Positions 33,262 through 45,209 of a stretch of 64,000 nucleotides of DNA are shown one piece after another. Source of the DNA: Akanthomyces muscarius (taxonomy: Eukaryota; Ascomycota; Sordariomycetes; Hypocreales; Cordycipitaceae); NCBI RefSeq assembly GCF_028009165.1, contig NC_079245.1:1674001-1738000 (forward strand). The letters are read 5' to 3'. The notes under the pieces were generated by a model. The model was not told the origin of the DNA and searched no databases. It saw only the letters and a program-made list of their open reading frames with translations. The first letter of the stretch is position 1. Every line of letters starts with the position of its first letter. A program made the translations under genes and the position numbers.

Positions 33262-33920
33262 CTTTTCTTTGTTGCAAAAAGCACGGCTGGGGAATTCGGC
33301 GGTTTCGGAAACAAAGGCTAAGAGCAGGGTTTTGTGACAGACCAGCCGCGGAGTCTGCTTTCGCCCAAGCAAGCGTGTGTTGTGGTGGTTGTGGTGGTTG
33401 TGCAAAACGAGGATGTGCAGTAGGTAGGTGATTACCTAGGCAACTTTTAGGTGGAAACGCTGGGGGCTGCAACGAGGCGGGCTCCCCTACGATTTTCGTT
33501 AGCGTGTCAGTGGCACAGCGTAATACAATATGAATTCGCAGCAATAATGAGCTGCCAGGAAGCTCAAGAGCACCGAAAGTAGACAAAAGTTAATACTTCT
33601 CGAGATTCCAGGTTTTCTTGTCAAATTTTACTTTTTACTGTTCTTCGAATTTAATGCCAATAGCAGCTCAACTCTAGCTCTCATTCACGTCCACTGACGT
33701 GTTGCCGCTCCAAAACGGCCAGCCGGCAGGTCCCCACTATGCTGCAAGAGCTTCAGCCTCTTGGTTGTCCAGAAGCCTCGTCCTACAATCACTTTGCGAC
33801 ACAAGCTCTCGTGCAGCAACACGGCCGCCGCGACTCGCACCGTGAAGTCAAACGTATAAAATCGGCTCCAGATCGAATACTGCACAACTTGTGAACGAGA
33901 TACACGATAGGAGACTCGTC
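33262..33920. promoter_or_regulatory. Divergent promoter spacer NUP82 / CBP20
   Basis: About 660 bases between head-to-head RNA-metabolism genes. It contains a GTAGGTAGGTG and TTACCTAGGC cluster at about 33421-33440, part of the recurrent spacer motif. No coding sequence is supported. Confidence 0.5.
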
Positions 33921-34565
33921 ATGGCTCCCCCAGAGGTTCGCTCGACAATCGAGAGACTCGATCGACCCAGCGCATACTATCACAACAAGGTAGGATGATC
34001 AGAGCAACGGAGAGGCAGAGAACAGAAGATCCTGAAAATTTGAGCAGGGCCGACGCAGACGCGACCGCGATGACGAAAGACAGGAGGAAGCAGAGCCTCA
34101 ACCCGATCCTCTAGCCCACGCCACAACGCTCTACGTTGGCAACCTGTATGCACCCAATTGTCCTCCCCCGGCTGTCCACACACAATGTGCTAATAGTCCA
34201 TCAGATCCTTCTATACGACCGAGGAGCAGGTCTATGAGCTCTTTACAAAGTGCGGCGAGATCAAGCGTCTGGTCATGGGCCTGGATCGATTCAGCAAGAC
34301 GCCGTGCGGCTTCTGCTTCGTCGAGTACTACACGCACCAGGACGCGCTCGACTGTATGAAGTACATTGGCGGCACCAAGCTCGACGAGCGCATCATCCGC
34401 ACCGACCTGGACCCTGGCTTCGAGGAGGGCCGGCAGTACGGCCGCGGCAAGTCGGGTGGTCAGGTGCGTGACGAGTACCGCGAGGACTTTGACGAGGGCC
34501 GTGGCGGTGTCGGCCGCGCGCTGCAAGACGACGGGCGTGACTACGACGAGGACAAGTACAGGTAG
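33921..34565 (+). CDS. CBC2: Nuclear cap-binding protein subunit 2 (CBP20)
   Basis: Exons 33921-33989, 34048-34145 and 34205-34565 give 175 residues. CBP20 binds the m7G cap of nuclear transcripts together with CBP80 and promotes splicing, export and 3' processing. The single RRM is complete: RNP2 TLYVGNLSFYT (formed across intron 2), [20 protein letters not shown], and RNP1 [18 protein letters not shown]. Tyr residues in the N-terminal arm (SAYYHNK) and in LYVGNLSFY match those that stack on the cap. The C-terminal arm [19 protein letters not shown] carries the Arg/Lys residues that close over the cap on CBP80 binding, followed by an acidic tail. Start: first ATG in frame; the family N-terminus is normally of this length. 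Confidence 0.95.
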
Positions 34566-34903
34566 AGAGGATGAGCAAAAGCAGAGTGCTGTGTTTTTTA
34601 TTGAAAAAAAAGTGTATACCATCAACTTTTACGGAAACGGGTCTGGATGTATGGAAATTTATCAGAAATCAAATTATGCGCCTTGCTTTATCTAATGTGT
34701 ACCATGCTGTGTCAATCGTACAGCCACCGTCTGGCATTTTACATGACCCAATGATTCGCCCATGTTCATAGTAGTAAAACATGAATAGTAGTAGGTAAAT
34801 AAGTTTTGTTGTTGTACAGGATGTGCCGGCCATGACCGGATATGTGTTTCCCTCCGTCACATCGTAATTTCGCATCGAACTTGTGCCGCAGCAATCGTCG
34901 TGC
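34566..34903. other. Convergent AT-rich 3' spacer
   Basis: About 340 bases between CBP20 and mL60 stops; AT-rich, with an A8 run near 34604. No gene seen. Confidence 0.5.
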
Positions 34904-35317
34904 TTAGTAGCCAGGAGGGTTGATTCTTTGCGATACTCTTGTCCACTTGGGAACCTCTGCAGTTGAAGCAATCATTAGCATTCCAATTTCCACCGTCACC
35001 GCCACACACTGTCGTATACACGACAACCCAAACGTACTATGAATGCCCTTGCGGAACTTCTTGGCCTTGCGGTCAAAGATGGTGTACTTGTCCTTGGGCA
35101 GCATCTCCTCCTCCTTGGGCATCTCGGCCTTCCAGCGCTCGACGGCCTCGAGCGTCTGTCCCTGCCTGGCGAGCGCCGTGTCGAGCGTGGCCACGACGCT
35201 GTCGACGGCGCGGAGGCGCATGCGGTGGCGGCGCTTCTGGAACTTGGACAGGCGCCAGGGAATCTTCCACAGCAGGCCTCCCGAGAGGGGGTTTGTGATG
35301 CGAAACGGGCCAAACAT
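34904..35317 (-). CDS. MRPL31: Mitochondrial large-subunit ribosomal protein mL60 (MRPL31)
   Basis: Exons 35317-35038 and 34956-34904 give 110 residues. mL60 is a small fungal mitoribosome protein. The N-terminus MFGPFRITNPLSGGLLWKIP and the basic helix RLSKFQKRRHRMRLRAVD are strongly family-like, followed by a coiled region and MLPKDKYTIFDRKAKKFRKG. The intron splits the last 17 residues, KVPKWTRVSQRINPPGY, which are the conserved C-terminus and appear only after splicing. The start ATG puts the hydrophobic/basic mitochondrial entry region at the very N-terminus. It lies head to head with TRS20 over about 300 bases. Confidence 0.93.
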   Translation of the reverse strand: MFGPFRITNPLSGGLLWKIPWRLSKFQKRRHRMRLRAVDSVVATLDTALARQGQTLEAVERWKAEMPKEEEMLPKDKYTIFDRKAKKFRKGIHSTFGLSCIRQCVAVTVEIGMLMIASTAEVPKWTRVSQRINPPGY

Positions 35318-35614
35318 GTTTGAGCACTTCGTTTGTTGTTGTGTATGTGGTGTGGCTGTCGGTTCTCGATTCCAAACTTTTTGGAGCCTATTGCTTGGTT
35401 TTCTCCTGGCGAAGAGAGATGGTAGAAAGAGTGGGGCGGTACAGTTGGCTGGCCGAGTCGGCGCTACAGTGTAGCAGACCAGAGACAGGCAGCCCACCTC
35501 CGGAGCTCCAACCGCCACGACAGCCAGCAGCAATTCCAAAGAAATCACCGTCACCTTCCCGTTGTATTCAAGAGTTTTGGGCATACCGCAGGCGCAGATG
35601 AATACGGCGACACA
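35318..35614. promoter_or_regulatory. Short bidirectional promoter mL60 / TRS20
   Basis: Only 297 bases separate the two start codons, so the genes must share or overlap promoter elements. No TATA box is evident in either direction, as is usual for housekeeping promoters. Confidence 0.5.
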
Positions 35615-36225
35615 ATGAGCTACTACTTTGCCATTGTCGGCACCCAGGACAACCCGCTGTTCGAGTACGAGTTTGGGACGTCCAAGCAAGGCGGCGATGG
35701 CCAGTCGCGCTTCACCGACCAGGTGCGGCACCTGAACCAGATCATCTTGCACTCGAGCCTGGATGTCGTCGAGGAGGTTCAGTGGTCACAAGGGCAGATG
35801 TGAGTGGTTTTTATCCTTTTTCTCTCATTGAAACAACGCCTGGCAAGTAGCCGAGGCGCACCGCAACAAGCGCAGCTTCCCACATCAGGATCGATTGCTG
35901 ACGCTTATCCCTCCCCAGGTACCTCAAGTGCATCGACAAGTTCTTCAACAACTACATATCCTGCTTCGTCACCGGCGCCGGCGCCAAGTTCCTGCTGCTG
36001 CACCAGCCGCCCGCGCCCAACCCTTCGGGCTCGTCGCGCTCCTCGACGGCCATTGGCGCCAACCCGACGAGCCCCGCGACCGAGGAGGCCATCAAGATGT
36101 TCTTCGCCGAGGTCTACGAGAACTGGGTCAAGGCCATCATGAACCCCTTCTACAAGCAAAACATGGAGGTGCGCAGCCCGGTGTTCCGCGCGCGCGTGGC
36201 AGCGGCAGGACGAAAATACCTATGA
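35615..36225 (+). CDS. TRS20: TRAPP complex subunit Trs20 (TRAPPC2/sedlin)
   Basis: Exons 35615-35799 and 35919-36225 give 163 residues. Trs20 is a small longin-fold subunit of the TRAPP tethering complexes in ER-Golgi and autophagy traffic, needed for TRAPP assembly. MSYYFAIVGTQDNPLFEYEF is the typical first strand pair; RFTDQVRHLNQIILHSSLD and IDKFFNNYISCFVTGAGAK are the family's helix and strand blocks. FAEVYENWVKAIMNPFY, the conserved C-terminal helix, precedes FRARVAAAGRKYL. A Ser/Ala/Pro-rich insert (PNPSGSSRSSTAIGANPTS) between strands is larger than in yeast but common in filamentous fungi. The intron interrupts QGQM/YLKC in phase 2. Confidence 0.94.
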
Positions 36226-36593
36226 TTTCAGGACTGCGGGACAGACAACAGACGGAACAGAGTCATGGGCGGCGTACTGGCGAGTTTTCTGGTGCCTCAT
36301 GAGGCCTTTTTATCTTCTTTTTTACTTGGGGCTTTTACAAATACAAGTCACATTTCTTCAAGCGAGCAATTGGATGCAAAGTGTTGGTATTGTAGTTTCA
36401 TTGAGGAGCCATCTGCTGTGACCCTGTAATTGTTTGCCGTGATCCATTCTCAAACGCCATTAAAAAAATTCAACCAAAAAAGTACGAGAATCCCAAAGGT
36501 CAGAATATCCTCATAATAGACCCAGCCCTTCCCAATAAGACGTGATATAAAGCAAAAAAGACACACGCAACTCTGTGACGGGGAGTCGGGTAT
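36226..36593. other. Convergent 3' spacer TRS20 / histone H4
   Basis: About 370 AT-rich bases between two stops. No gene is supported and no histone-type 3' stem-loop is recognised. Confidence 0.45.
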
Positions 36594-37106
<513 letters not shown>

Positions 37107-37263
37107 CTTGATGGATTAAGAGTTGAAAGTGGAAATGTGGTTAAATGTGTGTTGCGTTGACGCGAAGGAGGTGTGTGTATGCAAGATGAAGCGCAGGGGG
37201 GGAGAGTATGAAAGAGGAGGAGAGACTAAGAGTGCGGGGGGCGTGGGAAGGGGACTTGGATAG

Positions 37264-37270
37264 ATATAAG
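37264..37270 (-). promoter_or_regulatory. TATA-like element of histone H4
   Basis: TTATATC on the minus strand about 160 bases before the H4 ATG, followed by a purine/pyrimidine-skewed leader. Position-based inference. Confidence 0.4.
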
Positions 37271-38371
37271 CGTGCGCAATCAGCCAGGGCGCTCAGGCGG
37301 GCGGCGCATCAGCATCAGCCGGGAGGAGCCTATTTTTCTCTGATTAATGCGCTTCTGGCAAAATGCGTGGCCCAAAAATAACAAATAACACGGTTGATTA
37401 TGTGGGGCGCGTGAACCATGTTTTTTCTGGCACATCACTCAAGAAATGCCGACATCAATACGCTAGTCCTATTCAGGGACGGGCGTGTAAACAGTTGTAC
37501 CTCAGATCACCAGGTACATGGCCGCCGAACAATGCGAATTGTGTGTGCTTCCTTATTATTCAACGTGCCGATTTTTCTCATTGGCTAGAAGCTTCAGGCA
37601 GTGGTGGACCCTTGGTTGTATTTTGCCTTGCTTTCGACAGGTACCTACCAGTAGCAAGTTGCCTCCTCTTGCCTGGCAGGCAGAAAGGCGGCAACGGTGC
37701 GCGCCAGCCTACACGTACCGTTTCAGTATCCTCGCTCCGTTTGGCGAACCGTTTTGGCTGGAGGCGTTCTGCCTTTCTGCCTGACAAGGGCATTCCAGGT
37801 AATAAGTACTGTCAATGTACGCCAAATGACAGACTACAAACACGTCACGATACGGAGATTTACATGAGTTTGTGCACGCAATGCAAGTCAATATTGACAA
37901 AATAATACAAAAAGGCTGCCGAGCGCGTGCCTTTACCCCCTTCGCCATGAGCCCTTCCGAAACCTTTAGGATATCCAGTTTGTTGCTTCAACTCCTTGTG
38001 TGTCAATGTCCCTTCCACCAACGCTCTCTAAGAAAATAAAAGCAATTCAAAAAATCAATAACAGTAAAGGTTCCAAGAAGTCCCAGCGTCCACCTCGGTG
38101 CCTTGCCTGTTGCAGTAAAAAATAATGCGATCCCAATCAACGCCTAGGTAATAAAAACCCGATGCAAACGTGCTATGATGTCGTCCACAGATCATTATCC
38201 AGTGTCATACACTACTGTAATTTTCTCTCCTCTCTTCCAACCACGTATGGTCCACCAATTCCTCTCGGTCGCACGCATGAGATGTAATGCTTGCGAATGC
38301 AGTGAAAATGAGCAAGGGAAAAGTGACCCCGTAAAGAAAGTGCCAAAAGCAAAACTCATGTCCCCTTGACA
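37271..38371. other. Spacer between H4 promoter and CDC27 3' end
   Basis: About 1.1 kb. GGTACCTACC at 37640-37649 and CCTAGGTAA near 38143-38151 are copies of the recurrent spacer word. Open frames are unconvincing on both strands. The right end probably contains the CDC27 3' UTR. Confidence 0.5.
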
Positions 38372-40915
38372 TCATGTCATCATAGAGTCATCCATGGGCA
38401 TATCGTCCTCAAAGCGTTCAATTGCTTCCTTGATCATCGGCCCAGCCTATTCAATGAGTCAGTCAGCAAGCTCCATAACTGCATCGTCGCGGCATCTTAC
38501 CTTTGGGTCCAGCGCCAATGCAATGGTAAAGTGACGAACTGCCAGTTGCCGCTCGTTCATGCTTCTATACAATGTTCCGAGCAGGAAATGGACATGCCCT
38601 TCGTTCGGTGCCAAATCTTTGAGAATGACCAACTCCTTCTCGGCCTCCTCAATCTGGCCAATAGCCAAAAGAGCGTGTGCTTTTTTGTATCTCGTCAAGG
38701 CTGCTCTAGGAGCTAGCTCGACGGCCTTTGTGTATGCCTTGAGCGCGGGCATAATCTGTTTTTGCCTCTCCAAGACTGTTCCAATCCACGACACGAGGAC
38801 CGCATTGTTGGGATTAATGGATTGCGCAGCTTGGAAATGCGTCAACGCCTTTTCATAGTCGCCAAGGCGCTCCTGTACTCGACCAATGCCATAGTATGCG
38901 TTATAGTGGCGTTTATCGGCAGAGATAGCTTGCCGATACGCAGTTAGTGCCTGTTCGTATTCTTCGTTGGTGACGTGTTCGTGTCCTTGCAGTGTAAAAG
39001 CGTAGGCGAATTTGGGGTCCAGCTGTGTCGCTCTTTTGAAGCATTTCAGAGCTTGCTCGGCATCCTTGGCCAGAGACCAAGCATTTCCCAGAGCGCACCA
39101 GGCTTGTGGAGAGTGCCACGCTGAGTCGACCAGCTCATGAGCCAGGAAAGACAAGTCGGTCTCTCTCTTCAGATGCCACAAAATAGTCGAGTACACCTCC
39201 ATGTCTTGGAGTCGTGAAGGCGCTTGTACGCGCATGCGCCTGAAGAATTTTTCAGCTTCCGCATACGAGGCCTGCTCGTAATGCGCGCGGCCCATTTGGA
39301 CAAGCACCCATGGTGTACCCTGGTGAGCAGGCGGCAAGGAACTCAGCGCTTGAAGTGCTTCCTGGCACTGGAACCTCGAGAGGAAGTAGTAACCATTGCC
39401 CAGCTTCTTCATCACATCCATTATCCACCGAACGGCTTCCTCCATCTTAGCTCCATCGTCTGCCTGCTTCGGCGGTTGGGGTGGCTGTACTGCTGTCTGT
39501 GTCGAGGTTGTGGGTTCGCGCACGCGCGAAGCCTCACCGTGGTCTACATCAGCGTGATCGTCAATCGGCTTTCGGTTGCCGCTGACTACACGGCCAACAT
39601 TGGCACCACTGGAGCCAGGCCGTACTATGCGTGAAATGGGAGGCCTGGCCTTTTTCAGTTCGCGACCAGCAGAAGCTCCGATCGTAGCAGCGCCAGAATT
39701 AGCCCTTGAGGACGGCTTAAACGTAGTAAGTCGGGCGCTTCTTCTCGTACCAGCATCGTCAATGTTAGCTGTGCGTGAAACGGGATGGCCAGACAGTGTT
39801 CGTTTTCTATCCGCCGTCGACAAAGCCGCCGCTCGGGTGGTGGCAGCAGCCGCAACTGGAACGTCGGGTATGGACTCTACAGCCTGTTGAACGTCTCGGT
39901 CTTCCGACCGTGTGCTTCTTTTGGCGCCCAATCGATAGTTCATGCGTGGCGGGGCCTCTGAGCCAGCATCTATTCCCTGAGCCTGGCGTGCTCGTCGAGG
40001 TGGCGCTTGAGGAGGATCGTGGCCGCCAACCATCCTGCCCAATGCGTCTCCAGAAGATGGCCCTATCGGTGTTTCTGCGTCAAATAGCGACATGTTGCTA
40101 TTTGAGGTTCCGAGGCGCAGTCGCGCGCTCTGGATTTTGGTCATCAAATCACCATCCGCTGATTCTGAAAAGACGTCGGCAAGAGGGCTCGTCGCCTCTG
40201 ACAGAGAAAAGCCGACGTTAAATGGATCGGACCCCAGGTCGGATGCGAGACTTCGTAGTGTTGACTTTTTCGGTGCCATTTCGAGTGTGTTGGGGTTGGA
40301 CATGGGGACCGGCGTCTTTGTAGTTAATGATGCCTCGGGGTCGAAACTGCGAGCGAGTTGTTCAGAGGATCGGAAGATGTTGGGGACACGCACGTTGACG
40401 CCCATATCGCAGAGTGCCGTAAACGCATCCCACTGGAACGGGTTCAACTTGAGGGCTTCCTCAAAGGCGCCGGCTGCTTTCTTCTTGTCGTCGTAGCCGC
40501 GATACAGCTTCCCAAGCAAGCACAAAACGGCAGCGGCATCGGGAGAACCATTTGCGCGGAGCAGAGCACCGTTCTTTCCCAAGCTGCCTTTCGAGGACCA
40601 CAGAATTTTGGATTTCTCAAGCGCCGTGATGCCATCTTTGAATCTCTCCAACGCTAAGCAGGCCTGCGCAAACACCCAGGCGCATCCCAAATTCGTCCCA
40701 CGATATCCCATTGGCTTTCCGACATCGTAAGCGGAGCGATAGTCTCCTAGCCGCAAGTGACAGAGAGCGTGAAGATGGGTGGCGTCGCTTGAGCGCGGAT
40801 CCTGCGCTACGAATCGTTCGGCGAAGAAGAGCGCGTTGTCGAAGGAGGCGTTGTCGAGATGATACTGTATCACCTGGCGCAACAGGCCAGAGACAGCCGT
40901 TGGACTAGGCGCCAT
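38372..40915 (-). CDS. CDC27: Anaphase-promoting complex subunit 3 (Cdc27/BimA)
   Basis: Exons 40915-38501 and 38446-38372 give 829 residues. Cdc27 (BimA in Aspergillus) is a TPR scaffold of the APC/C ubiquitin ligase; it docks the Ile-Arg tails of co-activators Cdc20/Cdh1. The N-terminal TPR dimer region (SGLLRQVIQYHLDNASFDN, AERFVAQDPRSSDATHLHA) is followed by a long low-complexity linker (about 240-520) rich in Ser/Pro/Arg, likely a phosphorylation segment. A run of at least seven TPRs (for example AWCALGNAWSLAKDAEQAL and AYYGIGRVQERLGDYEKAL) follows. The small second exon encodes a conserved acidic tail AIERFEDDMPMDDS. Start: ATG at 40915, matching the family N-terminus MAPSP. A six-residue uORF lies upstream. 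Confidence 0.95.
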
Positions 40916-42216
40916 TTCAGAGGTAGCTCGTCTGAAGAGGAGCGCAAATCGTCTCTGATCGAATGCAAATGCTGGATTACCGTCGTGTTTGGGCCATGGA
41001 GGGAGCTGCAAGGCACGGTCAGGCGGCCGGGGTGGTCCTTGGACGGCGACAGCAAAGGCGACCGCACTGGAGCGCGTGCTCGAGAATCGATTCGGCTGGA
41101 GCTAATTATAATTCGACGACTCACTCGTGGAGTATTGGACGGCGAACCACAGACGAGATGCTAAAGCGCTGCGTTGTTGTCTTGGTAGCGGATGCGGGGC
41201 GGTAGATGGCAGCAAAATAACACGGCCTTGTTGACGGGATCGAGAGACAAGGCGTCGAGAGGGAGTACCAGGGTCGAAGGAATAAAATCGATTGATATTT
41301 TCTTTTTCCTCGGTGCGAGGAAAGAGATCGGTTCGTGATACAGCGGCGTCGCCTCGCGTAGAAGGTGGGAGAAGAGGGCGAGTCAAAGAGAAAGCCCCCC
41401 GGGCGGTTATTATCGTATTGTCGTGAACTGCACGCGAACACAACAGCGGAGCGAACAAGGGACCCAGAAGGGCGGCGAAGAAACGGCAGGCTTTTTGGGG
41501 GCAATGCACTGTTAAAGGGACCTCTGCATCATGGCACGTGAAGTCGGCGAGACGTTGGCGAGGAGAGGCCAGCAAGGTGCTGTTTTCTGGCAGCGGGAGA
41601 GAAGTGCAGCGGGAGAGTCAGATGAGAGCATCAAGGAAGGACGGGTTGGCGGCTGCGCCCGGTGTTTTGTGAGGTTGTGGAGCTTGATTGGACAGAGCGC
41701 AATGGGCTGGTTGTGCCCAGCAACAGCGACAAGCTAGCGCCACGGCTGCACTGCAAGGGCCACGCTACAGTGGCGACAGGGGGCATTTACAGTGGATTAC
41801 TGCATGCGGGTGGCCACAGGGGGCTTTTTGGGCCCTTGGGGGGCTGGCAGGCTTTGGCTGGCTGGCAACAGGCAACTGGCAAGCTGGTCTTCCTCCTTGC
41901 GGCGGCGCTTTATTGCCCCACCGTGCACACCCTCAGCCCAGCCACTCCGTCCAACTGCGACACCACCACACCTTTGGTCGTCGACGGTTGCATCAACGTC
42001 ATCTCGTCACTCGGAAGCACGGCCAACCTTGACGCTTTAAATCTGCCGGAATCATTGCATCGGCACTTTTCTACTTTGCCTCTGCCGGGGAATTCTAAAC
42101 CACCATTCCTCACGAGCCACGGCCCCACGATCGAAGACTGAAGCTATCCACCCGAGCAGCTTCCCACATCCCAACGTCGTCCCGCCTCCCTCCCACACGA
42201 CCACCTATCCACCACC
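40916..42216. promoter_or_regulatory. Divergent promoter spacer CDC27 / SND2
   Basis: About 1.3 kb. On the CDC27 side the first upstream ATG on the minus strand (40997) opens a six-codon uORF ending at 40977. On the SND2 side the last 100 bases are C/T-rich and ATG-free up to ACCACCATGG. Several GC-rich open frames lack family resemblance and are read as chance. Confidence 0.5.
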
Positions 42217-42711
42217 ATGGCGCAAAAAGCGAAGAAAGACCGCGCCAAGGCCAACACCGCCGCCCTCAATAACTTGCACATGGGCTCCGCCATTGTCAAC
42301 CTCGTCTTTCTCGCCTCGCACTTCCTCTGGCGCCCGCGCTCGCTCGTCCTCTACGGCGTGCTCTCGGCGCCCGCGCTCGCGTGCGAGTACGTCCTCGAGC
42401 GGTCCGGCCGCCCGCGCTACGACGCCGCGAGCAAGACGCTCAAGTCGTCCGGCGAGGATCTGGCCGCCGCGGGGCTGACCGAGTACATGTTTGACGTGAT
42501 CTGGGTGACGTGGGCGTCGGCCCTCCTCGCCATGCTCTTTGGCAGCTGGGGCTGGGCGCTCTGGGCCGTCGTCCCCGCGTACGGCCTCTACATGGCCTCG
42601 GGCCTGCTCGGCTTCGGGCGCTCGCAGCTCGCGCAGATGCAGGGACAGGGACAGCCCGAGGCGGCCGCTGGCGCTTCGCAGGGCAACCGTAAACAGCGTC
42701 GCGCAGCATAA
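42217..42711 (+). CDS. SND2: Snd2/TMEM208, SRP-independent targeting protein
   Basis: A single exon of 164 residues. Snd2 (Env10; TMEM208 in animals) is an ER membrane protein of the SND pathway that inserts proteins with central or C-terminal membrane segments. The basic N-terminus AQKAKKDRAKANTAALNN is cytosolic. Membrane segments follow at about 22-37 (SAIVNLVFLASHFLW), 42-58 (LVLYGVLSAPALACEYVL), and a pair at about 95-130 (FDVIWVTWASALLAMLFGSW, ALWAVVPAYGLYMASGL). A polar tail ends GNRKQRRAA. Layout and length match the family (DUF788). Start: ATG in a perfect ACCACCATGG context. It converges with the GIG1-like gene over 95 bases. Confidence 0.9.
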   Translation: MAQKAKKDRAKANTAALNNLHMGSAIVNLVFLASHFLWRPRSLVLYGVLSAPALACEYVLERSGRPRYDAASKTLKSSGEDLAAAGLTEYMFDVIWVTWASALLAMLFGSWGWALWAVVPAYGLYMASGLLGFGRSQLAQMQGQGQPEAAAGASQGNRKQRRAA

Positions 42712-42806
42712 ATTGGGGTTTGTCGTGAGGGAAGTCAAGTGTCAAGTCTCTATGTATAATACTATGCATAATGAAGAAGAATACATATGTACATTTCATG
42801 CATCTT

Positions 42807-43557
42807 TCACTCCTCCCAAGGTCTCTTGCTCTTGGGCCGCTCGCCTGTCCACTTCTCCAGCATATCGTCGTCTACGTCCTTGACCAGGACGTGAAAGTGC
42901 TCCAGCGCACGCACGCTCTGCAGTGCCACCCAGTTCTTGAACCAGAGCACTCTGTCGTCGCCTCCCGGTCCCAGCGCGTCCGCAAAAGTGCGCTTGACAA
43001 AGTCGCCAATCAGCCGCCTGCTCTCCGGCAGCATGTCGCCCTTGTCGTCGTCGGCGGGGATCCGGGTGCGCGTCCACACGATGACGTGCGTGATGCCCGG
43101 CTCCAGCGCGTACGGCCAGTCGTTGAGCAGGATCGTGTAGTCCGAGGCAGCGGCCAGCGGCACCGTCGACTCTGGCGTAAACGGCGGCTGGCCCCATGCG
43201 GACGGCAGCCGGTTCTTCATGAGGTAGTTTGTGATGGACCCGTACTCTTCCTTGACGCCGGCCGTCCATTCGAGATACCGGCGTAGCTCCGTCGGCGTGC
43301 GCTTGAACGCTTCCAGCTGGTTGGATTCTGGCAAGTCGAAACGATACGAGTCAATTGATTGCACCATTGAAAATCTGGGGGCTGCTGCAGTGCCACGACG
43401 CTCCTCGCCAGGAATGCTCACCAATAATCTTCCTCAGGTCCTCCCAATCATGTTTCTTGAACGTGTCATCTGTCTGCTCCAGAATCCACTTGTCGACTTC
43501 GGTCAGATTAAATGCCGGCTTGGGGGGCACCGCCTCTGAGTTGATGCTATCGCCCAT
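42807..43557 (-). CDS. GIG1: GIG1-like protein (DUF3605, N-acetylglucosamine-induced protein 1 family)
   Basis: Exons 43557-43422 and 43327-42807 give 218 residues. The family was named for Candida albicans GIG1, induced by N-acetylglucosamine; its biochemical role is unknown. Conserved blocks seen: FNLTEVDKWILEQTDD near the N-terminus, RRYLEWTAGVKEEYGSITNY, DYTILLNDWPYALEPGITH, and VLWFKNWVALQSVRALEHFH at the C-terminus, with His and Trp spacing typical of the group. VWTRTRIP inside it is also shared. No signal peptide or membrane segment is seen, so it is probably cytosolic. The 94-base intron (43421-43328) is in phase 1 and its removal joins KIIG to ESNQLEAFKRT without loss of frame. Confidence 0.85.
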
Positions 43558-44687
43558 TTCTCAGGTCTCCGTCGCGGGGTGTCAAGTCGGCGGGGTGAAG
43601 TCGGTGAGGGGCAGCGGGTGGTGTGAATCGCGATTAGCTAGAGCAAGGTATCAAGGTTGCACAAATTCTGAAAAGCCTGGATTTCTGCGCTTGTGGCTTT
43701 TATCAGTGAATTTAACGGTGAGCAAGACGCAGGAAATGACACATTATAACACTTGTCAGGATTGTCAAGGTCGTCGCGCCAGGCGCGTAGTCGAGTACGA
43801 GCAGGTCCCATTTTTAGGAGCCAGATGCTGCGCCAGGAGTACGACAAAAGATGGCCTAGCTGCCGGCAAGCTTGTGAGTTATAAGTAGAGATTATGCATC
43901 GGTGGAAAAGTTGAGATTACATTCGAGAGTGACAAGGATGAGTATCGATAATTCTCAAAAGTTATACGGCGTCACTTTCTTCATTTCCAGCACGGCGCGG
44001 TCCTACTTTTGTTATGCCGGACATTATGCATCATCAATTGGATATATTTTGGCACTTTCTTTGCACTCGAGTACTATGAAGCCAGATACTAAGACATTGC
44101 TACTGTCCGGCTCTTGACAAAGTATAGAAGATGAATCGTCATTGGCTATCGTCCAGCAATTTTAGATACAGGCTTCCCCGGAGAGAACGTATAAACGGGC
44201 TTGTAGTGCTATGTACTTTACAGCTACGTGGTCGGCTGGTCCACACACATATATATCTTACCGGACTTCAGCGCATGTAAGTTTGTAAAAGAAAAATATT
44301 TTTGCTACGGCGAGGCCGCAAAGCACTAGTAGCGTGCTGTGAGGCTATCTCATGAGTTGCTTGACCTGAGCCTCGTCCTCTACCCTGCATCCTAGGCCAA
44401 TTAGAACGTTGGCGCTTGCACAGAAATTAAATGTCGCGTAGTGGAAAAACTATGTGAACACCTCCGAAAGTAACTCTTTTAGTTGAATTGTAATGGTCGA
44501 GATGCGAACTATAATATTTACTCGATATGGAGCTCTTTTCGAAGAACGCATCTCCTTGCAGCTGTAGCTGCGGAGACCAGCATGTAGGACCCGCCCCAGC
44601 ACAGCCGACATTGTGCAGTAGCCGCAACAGGTAAACTAAAAGACCGGTCTAATATCCAACAGTGTCGACTGAGAGTGAGGCATCAAA

Positions 44688-44720
<33 letters not shown>

Positions 44721-45209
44721 ATATATTACCATGGCCTGCCTCCATTGCAGACTAGACGTTCCTTGGGAAGAAAACAGTATACCGAGCTCCTTCGTTGTTA
44801 CAAGTAACACACAATACATACAAAAGTCAAGAGAAACAAAGTACGACAAGACGAACATTGAAGAGGCTAATAACCGAAGGCCTGAAACTATCCCCCCAGC
44901 CGATCCAGATCATGTTGCCGGTGTACTTGCACATGCCTTACCCCAGATCTTCCTCCCCGCAATCTGGGTTCTCCTCATCATCAGCCGGGGCCGGCGGGGA
45001 AACTTGCTCGCGACGGAGGTCCGCCTCGGCAACGGCGTTGCGGCCGGCTAACTAGCCCGCCGTCCCTAATTACCCCAATTGGCCATGCTTTTTCCATTTG
45101 TCTGTATTTCTACTTTAAAAAATACCCTTCAATCCACCTACTCAGTTCACAAGGTCAACCAGCTCAATTCACACGGTACAATAAGCTTGCACCATATCTT
45201 GTGGCAACC
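43558..45209. other. AT-rich spacer with long T-run
   Basis: About 1.65 kb, markedly AT-rich from 43900 to 45150, with a T29 run at 44690-44718. No ATG frame resembles a protein family. On the minus strand the run is A29, which could be the tail of a retroposed sequence, but no element body or target-site duplication is recognised. The last 100 bases are the hydrolase leader. Confidence 0.5.
44690..44718. repeat. T29 homopolymer
   Basis: Twenty-nine uninterrupted T residues in an AT-rich spacer. Length is likely to vary between strains or sequencing reads. Confidence 0.9.

Noticed and set aside
33262..33405. 48-codon upstream extension of NUP82
   Set aside because: Frame is open but has no ATG, and the family N-terminus matches the ATG at 33261.
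44662..45051. 129-codon plus-strand frame with poly-Phe
   Set aside because: Reads through the T29 run; composition and lack of homology indicate chance.
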